64,000 nucleotides of DNA from NCBI GenBank assembly GCA_023301725.1, contig JALZUD010000025.1:1-64000 (forward strand), written 5' to 3'. Each line of letters begins with the position of its first letter. The stretch's first letter is position 1. The stretch is from Granulosicoccus sp. GTDB lineage: Bacteria > Pseudomonadota > Gammaproteobacteria > Granulosicoccales > Granulosicoccaceae. Both the position numbers and the translations under genes were made by a program. The notes below the pieces were generated by a model, which searched no databases, had not been told where the DNA came from, and saw only the letters and a list, made by a program, of their open reading frames with translations. This document shows positions 57,950 to 64,000 of the stretch, piece after piece.

Positions 57950-58786
57950 ATGTCTATAATCGATAAACCATCTACGTTCGGACGCTTTGCCTGGCCTATT
58001 CTTGCTTGGGTTGTTGCACTGATTTTCTTCTTCCCGATTTTCTGGCTAGTGTTCACCAGCTTTAAGACGGATGCGGATGCCGTTAAACCTGAATTCTTAT
58101 TCAAGTTTACGCCCACGCTTGAAAACTACACCAACATGACCGAGAACTACGATTACTGGCGTTTTGCCATTAACTCGGTGATTACGGCGACGTTTGCAAC
58201 GCTGTTTGCGCTGGTCGTTGGAATACCGGCAGCCTACGCCATGGCGTTCAACCCAAGCAGACACACCAAAGACATCCTCATGTGGATGCTCTCTACCAAA
58301 ATGCTTCCAGCTGCTGCTGTTCTGTATCCAATGACGTTTCTTACCAAAAATTTCCTTGGCATCTTTGACACGCACTTTCTAGTCATACTCGTCTTGTGTC
58401 TTATCAACCTGCCTATCGTGGTTTGGATGCTCTTTACTTACTTTAAGGAAATCCCGAAAGAGATCATTGAAGCCAGCAAGATGGACGGCGTCACCACTTG
58501 GGGCGAGATCAAAGACATTCTTGTCCCATTAGCGTGGGGCGGTGTAGCATCAACTGCACTACTGACTTTCATCTTCTGCTGGAACGAGGCTTACTGGACA
58601 GTTCGATTAACAACCATCGATGCAGCTACTCTATCCAAGCTGATTGAAGGTAACCGCGCTCCAGAAGGCCTGTTCTTTGGCAGACTCTCTGCTGTATCGA
58701 CGGCAGCTGTAGGCCCTATCATCGTATTGGGCTGGTTTTGTCAAAAGCAGTTGGTTCGTGGTCTTACATTCGGAGCTGTTAAGTGA
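57950..58786 (+). CDS. Polyol ABC transporter permease 2 (SmoG/MalG-like)
   Basis: The 278-residue protein has six hydrophobic segments and the EAA loop IPKEIIEASKMDGVTTWGEIKDILVPL. GGGGAG precedes the ATG. It pairs with permease 1 and the ATPase encoded downstream. Family assignment is secure. Confidence 0.93.
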   Translation: MSIIDKPSTFGRFAWPILAWVVALIFFFPIFWLVFTSFKTDADAVKPEFLFKFTPTLENYTNMTENYDYWRFAINSVITATFATLFALVVGIPAAYAMAFNPSRHTKDILMWMLSTKMLPAAAVLYPMTFLTKNFLGIFDTHFLVILVLCLINLPIVVWMLFTYFKEIPKEIIEASKMDGVTTWGEIKDILVPLAWGGVASTALLTFIFCWNEAYWTVRLTTIDAATLSKLIEGNRAPEGLFFGRLSAVSTAAVGPIIVLGWFCQKQLVRGLTFGAVK

Positions 58787-58826
58787 ACAATGGCCTCCAT
58801 GCCACTGTATCGTTGACCAGCATTCG

Positions 58827-58859
58827 CTGGGCACACACGCTACTTGCGTGTGCGCCCAG
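58827..58859 (+). repeat. Long stem-loop between permease 2 and the AraC regulator
   Basis: CTGGGCACACACGC pairs with GCGTGTGCGCCCAG (one A-C mismatch) around TACTT. No T tract follows, so it may slow or process the transcript rather than end it. Confidence 0.6.
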
Positions 58860-58906
58860 TACTTTCACTGCCGTAGTGGCAACACCAATCGTCGTTCCGT
58901 TGTTCC

Positions 58907-59800
58907 ATGTCAATTATTGAGCCAGAGCTGGAACAAGTTGATCGGAACTCGCGGTCAATCAGATTCCTTGAGCACGGATTTCCTTCTGAGCTGTGCCGTT
59001 GGCACGCGCATGAGGAATATGAACTGCACCTGATTGTTGAGACCCGTGGTAAAGCCTTTATTGGTGATTACATCGGTGACTTCAAAGCGGGTGATCTGTT
59101 TATGACCGGCCCTAATCTTCCGCACAACTGGATAACAGATAAGGTGTGGCCGAAACCTATCGTTACCAGGGATCTACTCATTCAATTCAGTCACGAAAGT
59201 GTGGAAAAACTGGCTCAGGGGTTTCCTGAATTTTCTCCTGTGCTCAACATGCTACAACTTGCACGCTCAGGAATTTACTTTGAAGGTTTTAATGCAACAT
59301 TCGCACGTGGTCACATGGAATCTATAAGGGACAACAAGGGAGCAGAACGAATCCTTGCTTTCGTTCGATTCCTGGTACGTTTGAATGAACATGCAGAGAA
59401 GAAAACCCTTTCCGTTAGTCAGTTAGTGCAACCAGAAGGCGGAAGCAAACAGGCGCGAATTGCAAAGGTAGTTGATTACGTCTCCAAGAACTTCTTCATA
59501 TCATTCTCAGTGTCTCAAGCCGCTGAAATGGCAAGCATGACCGAAATTACTTTCAGCAGAAATTTTAATGCGGTGACGGGGCACAGCTTTATCGATTTCC
59601 TAAACAGAATTCGTATCGGACAAGCCTGTGGGATGCTTTACGCATCTGACGAACAAATTACATCCATCGCACAAGAAGCCGGCTTTAAGAATCTTGCAAA
59701 TTTCAATCGGCACTTCCTGAAAGTACGTGGTATGACTCCATCAGAGTATCGTGAGACAGCACGCCGAGATCTAGGGCCAAAGCGCGAAGCATCAAAATGA
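58907..59800 (+). CDS. AraC-family transcriptional regulator of the polyol operon
   Basis: The 297-residue protein has an N-terminal cupin-like sensing domain (ELCRWHAHEEYELHLIVETRGKAFIGDYIGDF) and a C-terminal double HTH (about 185-285, FSVSQAAEMASMTEITFSRNF ... ITSIAQEAGFKNLANFNRHF). It overlaps the following dehydrogenase gene by four bases (ATGA). The arrangement is like MtlR-type activators placed with polyol transport genes. It probably activates the operon when the polyol is present. Confidence 0.9.
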   Translation: MSIIEPELEQVDRNSRSIRFLEHGFPSELCRWHAHEEYELHLIVETRGKAFIGDYIGDFKAGDLFMTGPNLPHNWITDKVWPKPIVTRDLLIQFSHESVEKLAQGFPEFSPVLNMLQLARSGIYFEGFNATFARGHMESIRDNKGAERILAFVRFLVRLNEHAEKKTLSVSQLVQPEGGSKQARIAKVVDYVSKNFFISFSVSQAAEMASMTEITFSRNFNAVTGHSFIDFLNRIRIGQACGMLYASDEQITSIAQEAGFKNLANFNRHFLKVRGMTPSEYRETARRDLGPKREASK

Positions 59801-61236
59801 ATACAAAAAACACGCAAGCTTTAAGTGCTAGTGACATCACCGCTACTAGTTATGATCGCTCTTCATGCCAAGTTGGAGTGGTGCATCTGGGTTTCAGTGC
59901 ATTTCATCGTTCACATCAGGCGATGTACATTGACAATTACATGGAGATCACCGGGGACATGCGTTGGGGCATTGCCGCGGTCAATCTGCGCGCCTCAGAG
60001 TCAGCCCAGTTTGCCGAAGCGGGTCGTGATACCGAGAGTCACGATGGTTATTTTCTTAAATCGTATTCGTCGGTGGGCGATGTTGAATTACGCAAAGTAA
60101 GAAGTCATGTCCAGTTTGTTGACTGGAGCACAACGACAGCGGCTTGTGAAAAATTATTGTCTTCTCCATCTGTTCACCTAGTGACGATTACCGTCACAGA
60201 AAGCGGTTATTACACTGACCCTGATGGCAACCTGAACATAGAAGATGCAACGATTAAGGCTGAGATAGCTGGAGAGACCTCTGAGACGGTTTACGCTTAT
60301 CTGCGCAATGCCCTTGCACATCGGGTAAAAGACACAGGTGCACCTTTGACCATTGCGTGCTGCGACAACATCCGCCAGAACGGGAAGATGTTAAATCGCA
60401 ACCTAGTGTCATATCTCAAAGCGTGTAACGAACTAGACCTAGCGCTGTGGGTTGAACAGAATGTAGCATTCCCTTGCTCCATGGTGGATCGGATCACACC
60501 ACGCAGCCCTGCGGAGCTAGCCGATGAACTGTCAGCTTTAGTCGGCAAACCTGTTAGCTCTCCCATCATGGCTGAGGATTTTACACAATGGGTATTGCAG
60601 TCTAAGGCAGCTAACGACATGCCAGATCTTTCCAAATGCGGAGTCACAGTCACGGCAGATGTTGACCCTTACGAGGAAACAAAAATACGGGTGTTGAATG
60701 GCGGACACACTGCCCTCACCTACTTGGCCGCATTAGAAGGAATAGAGACGTACGATGCAGCCATACGTGTCCCACATTTACTGGAGCACTTTACAAACTT
60801 TGAAACCCAAGAGGTGCTACCTGCTCTGACACTTGAGCTACCTTTTTCAAAAGCGGATTATCTTGGCGATATCTTAAAGCGTTTTGGTAATGTCGCTATA
60901 GGCGACACAATCGCGCGGATCTGTGCAGACGGGATGGTGAAGTTCCCCATCTTCATCCGCCCTACACTTCAAGGGTGCCTTGAGCAAGGCATAACGCCTG
61001 TCTATTCCATCCGCAGTGTTGCTAGCTGGTATGTATTTGCCAAGCACGTGGATGCTGGCAAGATCAGTTTTAAATATGTAGAACCTTCCTGGGAAGAGCT
61101 TAAAGAGTTGTTGGATGATGATGACGCTTTCGTCACCAATCGGCAGCTGTGGGGCGATTTGCCCGAAACCTATCCTGTATTTGCCGAAACCCTGCGGCAA
61201 GAAATTACTGAAATGGAGTCAAAATGGCCAGTCTGA
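59797..61236 (+). CDS. Mannitol 2-dehydrogenase family oxidoreductase (MtlK/MtlD-like)
   Basis: The 479-residue protein begins with the NAD-binding [23 protein letters not shown] and contains the catalytic [18 protein letters not shown] with conserved Lys, Asn and His. It oxidises mannitol, sorbitol or arabinitol to the matching ketose. It is embedded between the AraC gene and the transporter ATPase, overlapping both, so its substrate is most likely the polyol imported by this ABC system. It is a paralogue of the enzyme at 51832-53268. Confidence 0.92.
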   Translation: MNTKNTQALSASDITATSYDRSSCQVGVVHLGFSAFHRSHQAMYIDNYMEITGDMRWGIAAVNLRASESAQFAEAGRDTESHDGYFLKSYSSVGDVELRKVRSHVQFVDWSTTTAACEKLLSSPSVHLVTITVTESGYYTDPDGNLNIEDATIKAEIAGETSETVYAYLRNALAHRVKDTGAPLTIACCDNIRQNGKMLNRNLVSYLKACNELDLALWVEQNVAFPCSMVDRITPRSPAELADELSALVGKPVSSPIMAEDFTQWVLQSKAANDMPDLSKCGVTVTADVDPYEETKIRVLNGGHTALTYLAALEGIETYDAAIRVPHLLEHFTNFETQEVLPALTLELPFSKADYLGDILKRFGNVAIGDTIARICADGMVKFPIFIRPTLQGCLEQGITPVYSIRSVASWYVFAKHVDAGKISFKYVEPSWEELKELLDDDDAFVTNRQLWGDLPETYPVFAETLRQEITEMESKWPV

Positions 61237-62264
61237 CACTACGTGACGTTCGCAAACGTTATGGCGACACCGAAGTTATGCACGGTGTTGACCTCGACAT
61301 TGTTGACGGTGAATTTGTTGTATTTGTAGGACCTTCGGGTTGTGGAAAATCAACATTGCTTCGCATGATTGCGGGCCTTGAAGAGATTTCGGACGGAACA
61401 GTTGCTATCGGCGATACAACGGTAAATGAAGTTGCGGCTTCAAAGCGTGGCGTGGCGATGGTGTTCCAGACCTACGCACTCTACCCGCACATGACTGTTT
61501 ACAAAAACATGTCTTTTGGCCTTAAACAAATAAAAACGCCCACAGACGAAATTGATCGTCGTGTTAAGGATGCTGCTGAGATTCTGCAAATTACAGATTA
61601 TCTTGAGCGCAGCCCTCGAAACCTCTCTGGTGGACAACGCCAACGTGTTGCCATCGGTCGTGCAATAGTTCGTGACCCTGACGTCTTTCTGTTTGATGAG
61701 CCTTTATCCAACCTTGATGCCGCACTTCGTGTTCAAACACGGCTTGAGATAGCACGGTTGCATCAGCGTCTCAAGACCACCATGATTTACGTAACACACG
61801 ACCAAGTGGAAGCGATGACACTGGCTGACAAAATCGTAGTACTGCGTGATGGGCGTATCGAGCAAGTCGGATCACCTATCGAGCTGTATCACCGTCCCCA
61901 AAACGCTTTTGTCGCTCAGTTTATTGGCAGCCCAAAAATGAACTTCTTTACAGCGGCGGATATCACAGCGAATGGCAGCGCTCTGATTGGGCGTGAAGTC
62001 ACAGCCGACATGCAGGTGGGTTTTCGTCCAGAGCATTTAGAGCTTGCTGATGCTTCTAATGCGGTTGTGGAAGGCAATCTTGAACTGATTGAAAATCTCG
62101 GCGAATACGCTTTGCTGCACCTTAAGACTGCGACAGGTGCTGAATTTATCGCCAAGACTGAAAAAGCACCTGAGAGCGGTACGGGTTCTACCGTAAGTTT
62201 CAGCATCAAGCCTGAACTAGTCCACTGTTTTGAAATAAGTACTGGTGCTCGTATCAACGACTGA
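61224..62264 (+). CDS. Polyol ABC transporter ATP-binding protein (SmoK/UgpC/MalK-like)
   Basis: The 346-residue protein has Walker [12 protein letters not shown], signature [14 protein letters not shown], Walker [13 protein letters not shown] and a C-terminal TOBE-type domain (about 240-345). The start overlaps the dehydrogenase gene by 13 bases. It energises the SmoE-like transporter together with permeases 1 and 2. It completes the operon. Confidence 0.94.
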   Translation: MASLTLRDVRKRYGDTEVMHGVDLDIVDGEFVVFVGPSGCGKSTLLRMIAGLEEISDGTVAIGDTTVNEVAASKRGVAMVFQTYALYPHMTVYKNMSFGLKQIKTPTDEIDRRVKDAAEILQITDYLERSPRNLSGGQRQRVAIGRAIVRDPDVFLFDEPLSNLDAALRVQTRLEIARLHQRLKTTMIYVTHDQVEAMTLADKIVVLRDGRIEQVGSPIELYHRPQNAFVAQFIGSPKMNFFTAADITANGSALIGREVTADMQVGFRPEHLELADASNAVVEGNLELIENLGEYALLHLKTATGAEFIAKTEKAPESGTGSTVSFSIKPELVHCFEISTGARIND

Positions 62265-62290
62265 TTCAGCACACCTGAACGAGAGTGCAA

Positions 62291-62321
62291 ACTAGTCGTG
62301 GCACAACATGCCACGACTAGT
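62291..62321. terminator. Perfect 13-bp hairpin between convergent genes
   Basis: ACTAGTCGTGGCA pairs perfectly with TGCCACGACTAGT around CAACA. It lies between the ABC ATPase gene and the convergent oxidoreductase gene and probably serves both strands as a transcription end, though no T tract is evident. Confidence 0.65.
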
Positions 62322-62355
62322 GCTTGCTTGCGTAGTATCACAATCTAAGCGTGTT

Positions 62356-64000
62356 TTACGCCGCTTGCTCCACGCTGTTAGCCTCAAGCTCTTCGATGTA
62401 CAGCCAAGCCGCCTCACGCGCTCTCAAGGCCCTCTCCATTGCCTCATGCTTGACAGGCCCAAACCCTCGAATCCCATCAGGCACTTGAAGAACAACCGTC
62501 AACGCATCTGCATACTGTGCGGTTATGCCCCCAGCTTGCTTATGTGATTCAAGCAATGCGAGCACTTTGTCAAGATCTTGCTCGTAACGTCTGATCCATT
62601 CCCTCTCAGACTTGCGCTCTGCGCTTCCACCAAAGGGATCGAGTACGGTACCGCGAAGTTTTCGGCCCCTTTTCAGCACAGCAAACACAGACAGAATCCA
62701 TCGGCCAAACTCACGTTTCAACGGCCGCCCATCCGGACTCGTCCCTCCAAGAATCGGTGGTGCCATATTGAGCTTTATGGAGAAATTTCCTGAAAAATTT
62801 TGTGCTAATGATTCCTTGAACTCAGGACGTGAGTAAAGGCGGGCAACTTCATATTCATCTTTGTAACTCATTAACTTTGCTAGTTGCACGACTGCAATTC
62901 GTAAGTGACTGTCGCTTATGGCGTGTGTAGAGAATGCCGTGCGGAGCTTACCAATGCGAGCCATATAACGATTGGCCCAGGACGTGCCTTGGTAAGCCAC
63001 AAGATGCTTACGGCGATGTGCAATAAGATCATCAAGTGACATTTGCTTTTGCCAAACAATGGGAACAGCTGCTACCGTTTCAGATGCTCTCAAGGCAGAT
63101 TTAACCACAGCCGGATCAGCAGCCAGCTGACGCCCCCAAGCAAAAGCCAAGCGATTTGATTCAATGGCAACTCCATTAAGAACAATTGCCTCATCCAGCG
63201 CTGCAAAACTTAATGGTATTAAACCAAGTTGCCACGAATATCCAAGCATCATGATGTTAGTGGCTATCGCATCGCCAACCAGCTTGGTAGCTGAAGAACC
63301 AAACGTTTGGAAGTGCTGGGTGGACTTAACCGCACGACCGATCGTCGCTTCGGTTTCACTATAACGAAAATTTAAATCCCGGTTACCAATAAACGAGGCA
63401 ACTGGTGCCGTAGTTGTATTTACTATAGCCTGCGTGCGTGTAGCTTCGCATAAAATGACAGTACTACTCGCCGCAGCAACAACAGCATCTGCAGCGATTA
63501 GCACGTCAGCACCGCCAGCCACCATATTGGGACTTGAGACCATCGACTCCTCTGCAGCGATGCGCACCAGGCTTAATACAGCTCCACCTTTTTGCGCAAG
63601 ACCTGCCATATCCAGCACAATCGGCGCCTTGCCATCAATGTGGGCGGCCATACCAAGCAATGCACCGATTGTCAGCACACCTGTACCGCCCACACCAGTG
63701 ATAACGATATTCCATACCTCGTCACCAAGCGCCTTGATCTCAGGTTCGGGCAGATTAAACGTCTTTGGCGCTTGCGATAGTTGGCTTGCTGGTGCAACTT
63801 TTTCGGGCTTTGCAGGCTCGCCACCATACACCGTCACAAATGAGGGACAAAATCCTTTGACACAGGAATAATCCTTATTGCAGCTTGATTGATTAATACG
63901 TCGCTTGCGTCCAAATTCAGTGTCAACAGGCTCTACCGATACGCAATTACTTTGCACTGAGCAATCTCCACACCCTTCGCATACATCTGTATTGATAAAT
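62356..64000 (-). CDS. Indolepyruvate ferredoxin oxidoreductase, fused chain, C-terminal part (runs off window)
   Basis: The frame is open to the right edge, so the N-terminal ThDP part is missing. The visible start contains ferredoxin-type cysteines (CEGCGDCSVQSNC, then CNKDYSCVKGFCPS). The pyruvate-ferredoxin gamma-type domain follows (NIVITGVGGTGVLTIGALLGMAAHIDGK, LDMAGLAQKGGAVLSLVRI), then a C-terminal DUF6537-like region (GRWILSVFAVLKRGRKLRGT). This is the single-polypeptide alpha/gamma type of about 1,150 residues that oxidises aryl pyruvates to aryl-acetyl-CoA with ferredoxin reduction. It is transcribed toward the polyol operon. Confidence 0.88.
   Translation of the reverse strand, partial: FINTDVCEGCGDCSVQSNCVSVEPVDTEFGRKRRINQSSCNKDYSCVKGFCPSFVTVYGGEPAKPEKVAPASQLSQAPKTFNLPEPEIKALGDEVWNIVITGVGGTGVLTIGALLGMAAHIDGKAPIVLDMAGLAQKGGAVLSLVRIAAEESMVSSPNMVAGGADVLIAADAVVAAASSTVILCEATRTQAIVNTTTAPVASFIGNRDLNFRYSETEATIGRAVKSTQHFQTFGSSATKLVGDAIATNIMMLGYSWQLGLIPLSFAALDEAIVLNGVAIESNRLAFAWGRQLAADPAVVKSALRASETVAAVPIVWQKQMSLDDLIAHRRKHLVAYQGTSWANRYMARIGKLRTAFSTHAISDSHLRIAVVQLAKLMSYKDEYEVARLYSRPEFKESLAQNFSGNFSIKLNMAPPILGGTSPDGRPLKREFGRWILSVFAVLKRGRKLRGTVLDPFGGSAERKSEREWIRRYEQDLDKVLALLESHKQAGGITAQYADALTVVLQVPDGIRGFGPVKHEAMERALRAREAAWLYIEELEANSVEQAA

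Overview
The window looks like chromosomal DNA of a free-living, probably marine, heterotrophic gammaproteobacterium. Supporting signs are two TRAP uptake systems, a polyol ABC transporter, a MacB-type zinc-associated export/import cluster next to histidine-rich DUF2796 and DUF3299 proteins, bacterioferritin with its ferredoxin, a Fur-like site, a GspE/PilB-family ATPase, thrombospondin type-3 repeat proteins and a moderate G+C content. No rRNA, tRNA, CRISPR, phage or insertion sequence was seen, and gene order alternates strands in small operons, as in an ordinary core/accessory chromosome. The genus cannot be decided from the sequence alone.

Layout. 1-5.6 kb: 3' part of a Na+/H+ antiporter with a cyclic-nucleotide-binding-like tail, a serine hydrolase, a CzcO-like flavin monooxygenase and a divergent PhyH-type dioxygenase. 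5.8-8.9 kb: TRAP system 1 (small permease, large permease, binding protein). 8.9-17.9 kb: Sel1-repeat protein, di-haem cytochrome c peroxidase, GFA-type zinc protein, 3-hydroxyisobutyrate dehydrogenase-like enzyme, Cys/Met PLP enzyme, glycerophosphodiesterase and a large Ca-binding repeat protein. 17.8-23.5 kb: DUF3565 protein, class V aminotransferase fold enzyme and TRAP system 2, with a divergent Fe/2OG dioxygenase. 24-28 kb: CDF-like membrane protein with degenerate metal sites, then a GspE-like ATPase/HDOD pair. 28-31 kb: KatG and a PerR/Fur-type regulator with candidate operators. 31-38 kb: tandem Lin0512 proteins, PAS histidine kinase, homocysteine S-methyltransferase, ICMT-like methyltransferase, DUF3179, FG-GAP and YdcZ-like proteins. 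38-39 kb: Fur-box, bfd, bfr. 39-43.6 kb: gcvP and gcvT behind a tandem glycine riboswitch with a terminator. 43.7-47.7 kb: histidine-rich/ZrgA-like/ABC/DUF3299 zinc cluster. 47.8-50.2 kb: ThDP enzyme and a Tat-exported M15-like peptidase. 50.4-62.3 kb: sugar-acid and polyol block (uxaC, two mannitol-dehydrogenase-family enzymes, a CBM9-like lipoprotein, a sorbitol/mannitol-type ABC transporter, an AraC regulator). 62.4-64 kb: C-terminal part of a fused indolepyruvate ferredoxin oxidoreductase, running off the window.

How the parts work together. The 50-62 kb block forms a coherent carbon-utilisation module: glycan binding at the cell surface (inferred), uptake of a polyol by the ABC system, oxidation by the mannitol dehydrogenase-family enzymes, and uronate isomerisation by UxaC. 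The 43.7-47.7 kb block is a candidate metal-handling module. KatG, the PerR-like regulator, the cytochrome c peroxidase and the bfd/bfr pair cover peroxide and iron homeostasis. The glycine cleavage genes are controlled by their own RNA sensor. The least explained items are the GspE-like ATPase/HDOD pair without a pilus or secretion locus, the tandem Lin0512 genes, the CDF-like protein that has lost metal ligands, and the histidine-repeat protein at the head of the zinc cluster.
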